Source: an uncultured Corynebacterium sp.
GTDB lineage: Bacteria; Actinomycetota; Actinomycetes; Mycobacteriales; Mycobacteriaceae
NCBI GenBank assembly: GCA_946220775.1
Contig: CAMIFC010000007.1
Coordinates: 1-64,000, forward strand
Length of the DNA: 64,000 bases
Direction of reading: 5' to 3'
The notes beneath the pieces are model-generated. The model did not search any database, had not been told where the DNA came from, and was given only the letters and a program-made list of their open reading frames with translations. Shown here piece after piece: positions 54,032-63,610 of the stretch. The stretch's first letter is position 1. Each line of letters starts with the position of its first letter. The position numbers and the translations under genes were made by a program.

Positions 54032-57000
54032 TTATACCTTCCGTCGCGCGCCATAAGCCAGGGCAACTGCGCCGAGCAGGATCATCATGCCGATCGCCAT
54101 GGTTCGCCACGCTCCGCGACCGCCGGTCAGGGGCATTTCGCCCTTTTCCGTGTCGGCGATCTCTAGAGCGACGGTGTCGATATCCGGATTGGCCACGACG
54201 GTTGCCGGGAACGTGGAGCCGTCGTCAATGGTGGCGACGGCCTTGCCGGTGGCGTCCCGCTTCACTGTGAACTTAATCGGTTTCGGCAGCAGGTTGAATC
54301 CTTGCGGTGCCTGGGTTTCGACGAGGTAGTAGGTCTTGCCTTCTTCTACGTTGACGGTGCCGGTGCCTTGCTGGCCAACGAAGATCTCCTTGAGGAATTC
54401 GCCCATCGTGCCATCAGGGTTAGCGGCGTGCAGCGCGAAACCTGCTTCGAGTGGCTCGGTAGCCACGCCACCGTCTAGGTTAAACCCAACTTTGGTGAGC
54501 AGCAATTCAATGTCCAGTGGAATGCTGATGCAGTCCTCGGACATTGACGTGTTGCCCGTCTTGTCGGTCAGTTTGGCCTGGTTGAATAGGCCTCGACCTG
54601 GGGTGAGGCTACCGCCGGTTTCAGCACATTCGAAGGTTTCCTTCTGGGTCTGCGTCGGAGCTTGCGGCATGTCATACAACACCTTGATGCGGTAGGTATG
54701 CGTGGTTTGAGCACCGATCAGGAGCCGCCCTGCCTCACTCGGCAGACCGTACACATACTGGGCGAAGGCTCCCAGGATGAAGTTCCTCGGATCAGTATTC
54801 GGGTTCGACGGATCGATTGAGATCAAAACTGCATTCCCGGGGACCCGCTGGCCATTAATACTGACACCTTCGATGACCATGACCCTCGGGGTCACGCCGT
54901 CGGCATAGTGCATGTTGTCAGTCAGCGTGTAGGAGTTCGGATTCGTCGTCGGGTTGTTCACGTCGATGTCGTAACGAACGACTTTGTAGTCCTTGCCGTC
55001 GTAATGCTCGGTTCCGTGGCCGTCCTTGGCATCCACAACGCCATCACCGTTGGAGTCCACGACCCGCTTTTCCACATTCGTGGCACAACCATCGTCTTCA
55101 CCAATGTTGTTATCCAGGTTCGGGTCTTCCTCGTTGGTCACGAGGGTCGCGATGTTCGGGGTACATGCCGCGATCTTGTCAGCCGGCAGTTTCGCGGTCA
55201 GCGTGAACACGACCTTCTGCCCGACCCCAAGTTTGCCACCAACGACTTGGTAGACGTTGTTGAAAACGATCGGTCCAAAGCGTTCGAAGTTCGGCGGGTC
55301 GACGGTGCCCATTTGCACGTCGGAATACGCATTTGGAACGTGGTCGGTCAGCACGAATCCGGAGGATGCGTCGTTACCATGGTTCGTCACTTCGAGACGC
55401 CAACCGACCCGGCCTTCAGGCAGGCCTTCGGTGTACCGAGTCTTCTTGACCTCGAGGTCCGCCATGATGTCCACGAAACCGTTCGACGTACCGTCCGTGT
55501 TATAGGACGCCGGCGCGTCAAAACGGATGTTAATGATCTTGGGTGCCGGGTTCGCCGGGTCTCCAATTTCTAGCTGGAAGAACGTCTGGTCAGCGCCCTG
55601 GCCACCGGTACCGAAACCGAGGTTTCCGTTACCGTAACTCCAGGCTTTACCCCACGTGCGCTTGGATGGGATCACACCCCCACTGGGGAGCGCAAGTTCG
55701 TGATGTCGTATTCGGTCACAGCCTGCGTGACGAGGTCGAAGCGTTCCAAAAGGATGCGGTCGTCAGCTCGGTTCGTCTTGATGCCGAACAGGTAGCGACC
55801 GTCCGTGGACAGCGCATAGTCCTCTGCAACGAGTTTCGCGTTGGTCTGCACTGCCGTCACATTGTTGATGTCGACCTTGTACATCTGAGAGGAGCTGGAG
55901 CCCGAGGAGTTGGACACCCACAGGTTTCCGTTCAGGTCGAATTCACCCGCGTTGATGCCACCCCACAGGTCGTTCGGGTAGCTCCAGCTACCCTCTACGC
56001 CCTGGAAGGCATAGTCTTCGGTGCCTGGCTTCGTGACTCAACCGAGGTTGCGGACTTCACCCGTCTCCGGGTGGATCTGCAGCAGGTGACCTGCTGGGTA
56101 GCACGGCTCGTCCTCGAGGTCGACACCATTGCGCGCCTGGCTGATCGCGTACAAGTAATTGTCGTTCTTGTTGTATGCCAGGGCGTTGGCGACCCAACCC
56201 GTTGACGCACCAATCGTTGTGAACTGACCAGTCGTCACGTTCTGTCGCCACAGCTGGGTTTGGTGGCGGTGACCACCCGATGGGCGGACGTCACAACGTA
56301 CACTTCCTGACCACGCTGACGCTCTGCGAAAGATGGCTGGCGGGGTGGCATGCGAGTCTGCGTTGCCGACCCATCCCCCATGTAGGGGATGTGGATCGGC
56401 ATCGAGGTGCCGTCACCAAAGTGGATGGTGGTGTCGATGCCCTTACCAGCTTCACACGTCTTCACTGGTGGCGGCGGGTAAGTGCCGTATGCGCTGATGT
56501 TCCAGCCACTAATCAGGGACTGCGAGGTGGGGATGTGGATCTCCACGGTTTGCCCTGGCTCCACGCGCAGCGGGGTGTTGAAGGTATAGGTCCAGGTTTT
56601 AGCGTCCGTCCGGGTGCCAGTTTGGGAAACCGCCCGACCATCCAACAGCACAGCTTTCGCCGCGTCTGTCGGGCTAGCAATCATGGTGACGCTGGGGTGA
56701 TTCGCAACGATGCTGGTCAGCTCCACCGTTTCAGCAACTTGGAAGCGGTGCACAATGTAGATACCTCCAGTCGTCACGCGGCCAAAGGACTGATTGATCC
56801 GTGGGATCACCTTCGAGCTCTCAGATTCCGCGGAGGGGTCCACCGATTCCGGGGAGAGCCTACTGCGGAAACCGGTTCCACCTGGGATGGGTGCTGGTTC
56901 CACTGCCTCGCCAGTGAGGTTTTCCGCCTCTGGAGTTGGCAGGTCAAGGCCGGTATCCGGTGCTGGCGCCTCTGCCGTGGTAGGTGCCTCATTCTGCGTT

Positions 57001-57263
57001 GGTGCCTCTGCCGTCGTCGGCGCCTGCTCCGCGTCGGTCGGGGCAGCATCCAATGCTGGCTGCTCCAGGGCAGTCCCGTTATCAATTGCGGTGTCCTGGG
57101 CGGCAGCCGTTGGGTCATCCTGCGCAGCTGCGCGGCCTTGGAGCATATCCACCGTCGTGGTCAGGCCCACAATCAGCGTCACGGCAGCGAGGAACGCAAT
57201 GACCGGCACGAAGCGCCGTCTGATCACGCTCTTGGCGTGTGCGACGAATCCACGGGTTTGCAT
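54032..57263 (-). pseudogene. SpaC-like pilus tip adhesin, broken by two frameshifts and a stop
   Basis: Signal peptide from ATG 57263 (AAAGGAAG upstream; VIRRRFVPVIAFLAAVTLIV), a Thr/Glu/Ala/Pro-rich segment, then a large adhesin body. Frame 1 ends at 56235 and homology resumes one frame over (QLWRQNVTTGQFTTIGASTG). That frame meets an in-frame TGA (56038-56040, between VRNLG and VTKPGTEDYAFQG) and continues (DLWGGINAGEFDLNGNLWVS). A second frameshift at a G5 run (about 55,675) leads into the last 540 codons. The C-terminus has an E-box-like ETQAPQGF, sorting signal LPLTGG, a membrane helix and RRKV. Reconstructed length ~1,075 residues. Last gene of the pilus operon. Confidence 0.8.
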
Positions 57264-57298
57264 TGATTCTTCCTTTGATCGTTGATTGTTCGGCGCCA

Positions 57299-58156
57299 TC
57301 ATTCTTGGCTCCTCTTACGCTTCATCAGCACTGCACCGATTCCAATGAGACCGAGTGCCACTGCCACCAGTCCGATAACAGAGGCGCCCGTGCTGGCCAG
57401 GAATCCACCACGTTCCTCCGACTGGCCCGGCTGACCAGGTTGACCAGGCTGGGTCGGCATTTCCGGTGGCGTTCCCAGTGTCTGCGGGGTACTCGGCGCT
57501 GGCGGATTATGCGGCGGGTCGCTCGGCGGAGTGTTCGGAGCCGGGGTCGGCCCCGGATATGGGATGTCCGGCGGAGTGATGGGCTTGTCCGGGCTCGTTG
57601 GCTTGGCGTAGATCTCCACGTCGTGGTTCCATTCGCCATGCGCCACGGTCGGCAGGATGATCAGGACGTCCTCGTGGTCAACCCACGTTTTCGTCGGATC
57701 CGACGGCTTCGCGGCCGTCACCAGGTACACGCCAGCGGGCAGCTCACCGAATTCGGCGTGCCCCTCCGCATTCGACGTAGCCGTGAACGTGTCCGTGAAT
57801 CCGTGTTTCTTTGCCTCTGCGATCGTGAGGTTCACCGCGGCGTTCAGCCCGGCTTGGGTGCTCGTGTCCAGGTTTACGAGTTTCGCCGTGAATTCATATC
57901 CTTGGACGCCACCCGGTGGCAGCTCGCCCGGCTTGACGTCATCGTAAGGGTTCCCACCACGAACGATGACGGTGAGGCGCGCCGACTGCACATTGATCTC
58001 GGACGCCGGCGGCAGGGCCTCGCCCGATGCACCGGTGATGACGGGGCGTTCGGCAGTGGCACTGGGCAGCAGGCCGATGGCTGGGGATGCCATTCCGAAA
58101 GCGCAGGCGAAGGTGACAGCCATAATCTTTCTGCTGCGCTGTGGCTTGATAGTCAC
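57299..58156 (-). CDS. SpaB-like basal/minor pilin
   Basis: 285 residues. Signal peptide with AFGMASPAIGLLPSATA, one Ig-like pilin domain (FTAKLVNLDTSTQAGLN; ELPAGVYLVTAAKPSD), and a pilin-motif-like WNHDVEIYAKP whose Lys could join the shaft. A long Pro-rich stalk follows, then sorting signal LASTG (LAXTG form, as used by basal pilins), helix and KRKRSQE. The GTG start at 58156 immediately follows the sortase stop. Intact; it would link the pilus to the wall if the shaft were made. Confidence 0.83.
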   Translation of the reverse strand: MTIKPQRSRKIMAVTFACAFGMASPAIGLLPSATAERPVITGASGEALPPASEINVQSARLTVIVRGGNPYDDVKPGELPPGGVQGYEFTAKLVNLDTSTQAGLNAAVNLTIAEAKKHGFTDTFTATSNAEGHAEFGELPAGVYLVTAAKPSDPTKTWVDHEDVLIILPTVAHGEWNHDVEIYAKPTSPDKPITPPDIPYPGPTPAPNTPPSDPPHNPPAPSTPQTLGTPPEMPTQPGQPGQPGQSEERGGFLASTGASVIGLVAVALGLIGIGAVLMKRKRSQE

Positions 58157-59080
58157 TTAGATGTCCATTTCTTCTTCTGCTGCTGCTTGCTGCTTCTTGC
58201 GCTGGCGGAGTGCCCACCAGATGAATCCGATGAGGAAGACCACCACTGCGATCAGCGAGACGATCATCCACCACTGCCAGTTCATGCCGCCTTCGCTGAA
58301 GGCTGCTTCGTCTTCTGGATCCATCGGCACGCGGTGGCCAGTGACCAGCAGGCGGTGGGTGTTAATGCCGTATGGCGTGCACGTCACCAACGTGATCAGG
58401 TCCTTGCCGACCTGGGGTTTGAGGCCGTCTGTTTCGTGGGGAAGGACGGTTTGGATGTCATCGACTTCGTACTTCAACCGCTCGCCGGAGACGCCGACGT
58501 AGATCGCGTCGCCCTTCTTCACCTTGTGGAGGTTGTCGAAGAGGGTCGCGTTTGTCAGGCCCGAGTGGGCCGTGAGCACCGAGTGGGTATCCATTCCACC
58601 GACAGGCAGGTCAGAACCGTAGAGGTGGCCAACCTCTTTGTGCAGGGTGGCGTCCGACGTGCCGTGGTATACGGGCAGGTCAACGTTGGCGGTGGGGACG
58701 ACGAGACGGGCCATGACGCTCAGCGCGTTGAGCTGGCTGAGGTACTCCTGGTACTCCTCGTTGTCCTCGGAAACTCGCGGCAGCCACGGGTCGAGGATCA
58801 GCCCGGTGGTGCGGTTTTCGTTGTATTCTCGTGCCCGCTTCATCTGCGCGGCGAGTTTTTCGCCGGACACATCGCGTTCTTCTTTCGTGTAGCTCTGCGC
58901 TACGCGATGCTGCTCCAGGTTCGTCAATTGAGTGATGACAACCGGGTACAGCAGAACAGCGATGCCGATGAGCGCCAGGATCACTGGTGCAAGGATGCGG
59001 CCCAAGCCGGATTTCTTGCGTGGTGAATGCTCCCCTGATGATTTGTCAGCAGTTGGCTGCGCGTCAACAGCGTGCGACAT
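58157..59080 (-). CDS. srtC: Class C (pilus-assembly) sortase
   Basis: 307 residues. N-terminal membrane helix (LGRILAPVILALIGIAVLLY) and a C-terminal helix (WWMIVSLIAVVVFLIGFIWW), as in class C enzymes. The lid motif DPW is in LILDPWLPRV. Catalytic His in LTAHSGLTNA, Cys in ITLVTCTPYGINTHR and Arg in HRLLVTGHRV. It polymerises pilins through isopeptide bonds. Intact, between the shaft-pilin and basal-pilin genes. Confidence 0.93.
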   Translation of the reverse strand: MSHAVDAQPTADKSSGEHSPRKKSGLGRILAPVILALIGIAVLLYPVVITQLTNLEQHRVAQSYTKEERDVSGEKLAAQMKRAREYNENRTTGLILDPWLPRVSEDNEEYQEYLSQLNALSVMARLVVPTANVDLPVYHGTSDATLHKEVGHLYGSDLPVGGMDTHSVLTAHSGLTNATLFDNLHKVKKGDAIYVGVSGERLKYEVDDIQTVLPHETDGLKPQVGKDLITLVTCTPYGINTHRLLVTGHRVPMDPEDEAAFSEGGMNWQWWMIVSLIAVVVFLIGFIWWALRQRKKQQAAAEEEMDI

Positions 59081-59223
59081 CGAACCTCCAGTGCCCCTGC
59101 GCCGGGGACTTCATATGTGGTGAAAGTTTTATAGGGTTCGGCCCGCTCAGGGGCCGAACCGAGTGCTCAGCACGTCGGATGCGTTGACATCACTGACCGT
59201 GCCGAGCTGTGCTCAAGGCTGAT

Positions 59224-60792
59224 TTAAGCCTTGGAGGAGTTACGACGTGCCAGGAAGACAGCAGCACCGATGATCACGGCGCCGATGGCAGCCAGCAGGC
59301 CGATACCCTTACCACCGGTCAGTGGCAGGTTCGGAACGTTGGACTTCGTGTTCTCGATGTCCGCGGTGTACTGAATCTGGGTTACAGCACCGTTCGTGAC
59401 GGTGTCGGTGGAAGCCAGCTTGAAGGCGTGGATGGCTGCGTCGCCTTCAGGCAGGACGTAACCAGCTGGAGCCGCGATCTCCACGAGGCAGTACTGGTCG
59501 TTGATGGCGACGGCGTCATTCTCAATGTCGGTGACGTGCACGCCATCGATGGTCAGCTCGCCCTGGTCGTTCGTGGTCCAGGAGGTCTGGCCGCCGACGT
59601 TCAGTGGCTCGCCAACGAGGCCAGCCTGGGTAGCGCCGGTGCAGTACTGCAGCTGGAACTCTGCGCCGGACAGCGCCTCGTTCTGCTCGTTGGTCTTATT
59701 GACCTTCACCTTGCCGTGGTAGGTCTTGACCTCGTTCGAGTTGATGGTCGTGTCGGAATCGCTGCCTGGGTTGTGGTAGATCAGCGTCGAGTCGTTGTTG
59801 GTGATGCCATCGGTGTCACCAACCTCAAGGACTGGGACGGTGATGGTGGTGCGAACCTGGTTCGCCGTGTTGGTGCCCAGCTTCTGCAGGCCAGCCTGGG
59901 TGAACTCGACGAGAATGTCGCCAGCGTTGTTGGTGAGGTTGTAATCAACACCCTCAGCCAGGTCCTGGATCACCTGCGTTGGGTCGTTCAGGCCCACGAT
60001 CGCGACGTTGACCTGTGCGTCAGCAACATCCAGACGCTGCGCATCCAGCTGGTCGGTGACGTTGTACTTGGTCAAGGATTCGCCAGCCACAGTGGAGGAC
60101 GGGATGTTCGTGTCAATGTGGTAGGTCAGGTTGCCGCCGGCCTGGACCTTAGAGTCATCCACGGACTTGGTGATGCCCGCACCGGAGTTCTTCGGGTACA
60201 CGACAACGTCGTAGTTCCAGGCGTCGCCAGCATCGTTGGTCATCGGCAGGAACACCACGAATGGTGCAGCCGGGGTGACTTCGCCCATGCCGTAGGACTT
60301 ACCCGTCGTCGTGTCGGTGACCCCACCGTTGATGGTCTCAGTGACCAGCCACACGCCAACCTTCAACGCATCTGGGTTGTCCCACTGAACAACACCCTGT
60401 GCATCGGTGGTGCCGGTGACCTTTTCGCCGGTCAGCATGCCCTGTGCCTGCTCAGCGGTCAGCGTGGCGCTGTCCTGCCAGCCCTCATTGGTGGACAGGT
60501 CGAGGTTCACGCGCTCAGCGGTGTAGGTCACGCCCTACAGTGGGTTACCCTGCACGTTTTCTTGTTCCTGGCCGGTTGCTGGGCCACCAAGGGTTTCAGG
60601 GTTGATGCGCTTGTTGATGGTCAGGGTGACCGCGTGGTTCGGGTCGATGTTGCCTATGCCCGGCGTCGTCTCCTGTGCAGAAGCAACTGGCAGTGCACCG
60701 TCGGCAACGACGACAACCGCACCGGTGCTGAGGGTCAGGCCAGCAATAGCGGCGAAAGATGCGGACTTAAGGAGACTCTTGGCCTGATGCAT
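59224..60792 (-). pseudogene. SpaA-type major shaft pilin, interrupted by an amber codon
   Basis: ATG 60792 (MHQAKSLLKSASFAAIAGLT) begins a signal peptide. After 85 codons a TAG (complement of 60535-60537) falls between NVQGNPL and GVTYTAERVNLDLS, in the same frame. The body then continues for 435 codons with pilin motif WNYDVVVYPKN (shaft Lys), two Ig-like domains, E-box CLVEIAAPAGYVLP, sorting signal LPLTGG, helix and RRNSSKA. Only the one codon prevents a full ~521-residue pilin. A restart at GTG 60531 would lack a signal peptide. First gene of the operon; the AT-rich 60,880-61,080 upstream is the likely promoter. Confidence 0.87.
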
Positions 60793-61213
60793 AAACCTTA
60801 ATCTTTCAGTGATCCCCGTTGAGCTAACTTCGATCAGTACGGGGCTATGGATAGAACGTGGTGAATCCCAATCCAACATTTAGCTTTTTGGCCTTACGCC
60901 GGACTGCAAAGCGTGAGCAGGTTTCAACACCCTGGCGAGCTATTGTTCAACTTGATTACTCACCTCTAAGCTCACATTAAGCTTCAATATGTTCAAAAGA
61001 TTAGCGCTTTTCCGCTACACGTCAAGAATTTTCCCAGAGTTCCCAACATATATGGTCAGATAACCTTTATAATTACCCCCTGCTGGCCACCTCCGAAAAT
61101 CTCACCCCGCGAAACTCAAGCCCCTGACCAGCAAAAACGCCACCCCACAAAAGTGAAGATGGCGTAAATTCAGACTGGAGTGTCCTTTATTTTACATCAC
61201 AATCAGCTCATGC
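60793..61213. promoter_or_regulatory. AT-rich intergenic region between lysC and the pilus operon
   Basis: About 420 bp without a gene. The AT-rich centre (60,960-61,080) should carry the pilus promoter. Near lysC an inverted pair ACGCCA/TGGCGT (about 61,138-61,164) could form a weak hairpin after lysC. Confidence 0.5.
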
Positions 61214-62479
61214 TTAGCGGCCAGAACCCGCATAAACAGTCGCTTCTTCGTCGCCTCCCAGGCGGAAACGCTCATGCAAAGCCTGCACTACCTTTTCAAC
61301 ATCCCCCTCTCGAATCAACACAGAAATTCGTATTTCTGATGTGGAGATAAGTTCGATGTTAACGTCCGCATCGCGCAGCGCCTCAGCAAAATCAGCCGTC
61401 ACGCCAGGGTGGGACTTCATCCCCGCGCCCACCAACGAGACCTTGCCCACCTGGTCGTCATAAAGGACGTTCGTCCAGTCCCCCGCAGTCTGCATTCCCT
61501 TCAGCAGCTGCATGGCCCGCGCCCCATCTTCGCGTGGGCAAGTGAACGTGATGTCGGTGCGGTTGTCGTCCAGCTTCGAGACGTTCTGCAGCACCATGTC
61601 GATGTTGATCTCCGCATCGGCCACGGCGCGGAAGATCTTCGCCGCTTCGCCCGGCGCGTCCGGGATGCCCACCATCGTGATCTTCGCCTCGGAGCGGTCG
61701 TGCGCCACACCAGTCAGTACTGCTTCTTCCACGGGGATATCCTCCATCGATCCATTAACGAGCGTTCCAATGTCATTGCTGTAGGACGAACGCACCCGCA
61801 GCGGCACGTTGAATGCGCGGGCGTATTCCACGCTTCGCAGCATCAGCACCTTGGCGCCGACGGCTGCCATCTCCAGCATTTCTTCGAAGCTGATTGTGTC
61901 CAGCTTCTGCGCATCATGGACGACGCGCGGGTCTGCGGTGTACACGCCGTCGACGTCCGAGTAAATCTCGCAGACGTCCGCGTTCAGCGCTGCGGCCAGT
62001 GCCACGGCGGTCGCATCGGAGCCACCACGCCCCAGCGTCGTGATGTCCTTGGTCTCCCGGTTCACGCCTTGGAAACCAGCGACGAGGCAAATCTTGCCCT
62101 CATCCAGCGCTTCCTGCACGCGCCCTGGCGTGACCTCCACGATGCGCGCGTTTCCATGACGTTCCGTCGTCAGGACGCCAGCCTGCGATCCCGTAAACGA
62201 TTGCGCTTCCGCCCCTAGCGATGCAATTGCCATAGCCACAAGAGCATTGGAGATCCGTTCACCAGCGGTGAGCAGCATGTCCATTTCTCGGGCGGGCGGA
62301 ACGGGGTTGACTTGTTCCGCGAGCTCCAAAAATTCATCGGTCGTATCGCCCATTGCGGAGCACACGACCACCACATCGTTGCCCTTCTTCTTGGTTTCAA
62401 CGATCCGTTCGGCGACACTGCGGATACGCTCGGCTGATTCCAGCGAGGAGCCGCCGTACTTCTGCACAATGAGTGCCAC
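61214..62479 (-). CDS. lysC: Aspartokinase
   Basis: First enzyme of the aspartate family. KYGGSSLES is the kinase signature, followed by TTLGRGGSDATAVALAAAL and DVDGVYTADPRVV. Two ACT domains at the C-terminus (KITMVGIPDAPGEAAKIF; VSLVGAGMKSHPGVTADFAE) bind lysine and threonine for feedback. 421 residues, GTG start. An internal ATG (MEDIPVEEAVLTG) matches the start of the separately translated beta subunit known for corynebacterial lysC. Confidence 0.95.
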   Translation of the reverse strand: MALIVQKYGGSSLESAERIRSVAERIVETKKKGNDVVVVCSAMGDTTDEFLELAEQVNPVPPAREMDMLLTAGERISNALVAMAIASLGAEAQSFTGSQAGVLTTERHGNARIVEVTPGRVQEALDEGKICLVAGFQGVNRETKDITTLGRGGSDATAVALAAALNADVCEIYSDVDGVYTADPRVVHDAQKLDTISFEEMLEMAAVGAKVLMLRSVEYARAFNVPLRVRSSYSNDIGTLVNGSMEDIPVEEAVLTGVAHDRSEAKITMVGIPDAPGEAAKIFRAVADAEINIDMVLQNVSKLDDNRTDITFTCPREDGARAMQLLKGMQTAGDWTNVLYDDQVGKVSLVGAGMKSHPGVTADFAEALRDADVNIELISTSEIRISVLIREGDVEKVVQALHERFRLGGDEEATVYAGSGR

Positions 62480-62624
62480 TTGGGTTGGCCCACCTTCCCG
62501 GCTGATTCGGCTTGCCCACCCGTACTATTTCAGGTGGCCAAGTCATGGGTTCATTAACGTGATTCAGATTACCGGATCTACCCCATCCTGGCTGCAATGG
62601 TCTCGTCCCTTAAGCTAGGCAACG

Positions 62625-63503
62625 ATGATGCACAGCAATTTCTTGGCAATCCTTTTTGCCCTCGCGTCGGCTCTCACGATCGCCTGGGGCACAGTTGTGC
62701 GTCACCAGATCGCGGAACAGGCAGGTTACGAGGAAAGCCCCACCTCCGTCCTCCATAGCATCATGCGTCTGCGCTGGTGGGCGGGCTTGTCCCTGTCCTT
62801 CTTGGGTTATGCCCTGCAGATCATCGCGCTGGCTTTCGGCACTCTGCTGGTGGTACAGCCGATCCTGGTGCTGTCGCTCATGTTCACGCTGCCGCTATCG
62901 GCCAAGGTCAATGGTCGGCGCATCAGCAAATCGGAAACGGCGTGGGCTGCCCTGCTCACCACCGCCGTGGCCATCCTCGTTGTGTTCGGACGCCCCACTG
63001 CCGGTATCACCGACCCACCACTGCAGCGGTGGCTCATTGCTTCAGGCATCGGGCTCGTCGTGTTTGTGCTGCTCTACGTTTGGTCGTCGGTATCACTTCG
63101 GGGTGATGGGACTGGCGTCCTAAATAGAACGGACCGTGCGCTGATCCTCGGGGCGATCACCGGCGGGATCATGGGATACGTTGCGGTGCTTTCGAAGTCC
63201 GTCACGAACATCGCGGGTGACCTGGGCGTGTTTGCGCTGCTGACGCGGTGGGAGCTGTACGCGCTGATCGGGCTGGCAATTATTGGCACCGCGATCCAGC
63301 AGGCGTCCTTCAACGCTGGGGAGCTGAAGAACTCGCTGCCTGCGATGACGGTTGTTGAACCTATCGTCGCGTTCATCCTCGGCTACACGATTCTGGGCGA
63401 AAAGTTCCAGGTCAGCGGCTACCAGTGGATCTACATGGCGGTGGCGATCATCGTTATGGTGGTGGTCACAGTCGTGCTTTCTCGCAAGTCAGTCAAGCAG
63501 TGA
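62625..63503 (+). CDS. DMT-superfamily-like membrane protein
   Basis: 292 residues with about nine hydrophobic helices arranged as two EamA-like halves (FLAILFALASALTIAWGTVV; TVVEPIVAFILGYTILGEKF near the end). Related to NIPA/EamA-type integral proteins found beside lysC-asd in corynebacteria. Substrate unknown. ATG 62625 or 62628. Confidence 0.75.
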   Translation: MMHSNFLAILFALASALTIAWGTVVRHQIAEQAGYEESPTSVLHSIMRLRWWAGLSLSFLGYALQIIALAFGTLLVVQPILVLSLMFTLPLSAKVNGRRISKSETAWAALLTTAVAILVVFGRPTAGITDPPLQRWLIASGIGLVVFVLLYVWSSVSLRGDGTGVLNRTDRALILGAITGGIMGYVAVLSKSVTNIAGDLGVFALLTRWELYALIGLAIIGTAIQQASFNAGELKNSLPAMTVVEPIVAFILGYTILGEKFQVSGYQWIYMAVAIIVMVVVTVVLSRKSVKQ

Positions 63504-63610
63504 AACCTTAAGCTAGCTTAGACTCGGACACATTACGCCAACACGACTCTGTGTACACCGCGCTTAAGGTGAACCACCCCAGGGCACCCGGCGCGGAGGA
63601 GGATCCTTCT

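Noticed and set aside
62480..62624. Lysine riboswitch before lysC
   Set aside because: Only 145 bp separate the divergent starts and no lysine-riboswitch-like helices are visible; regulation is more likely through the ACT domains.
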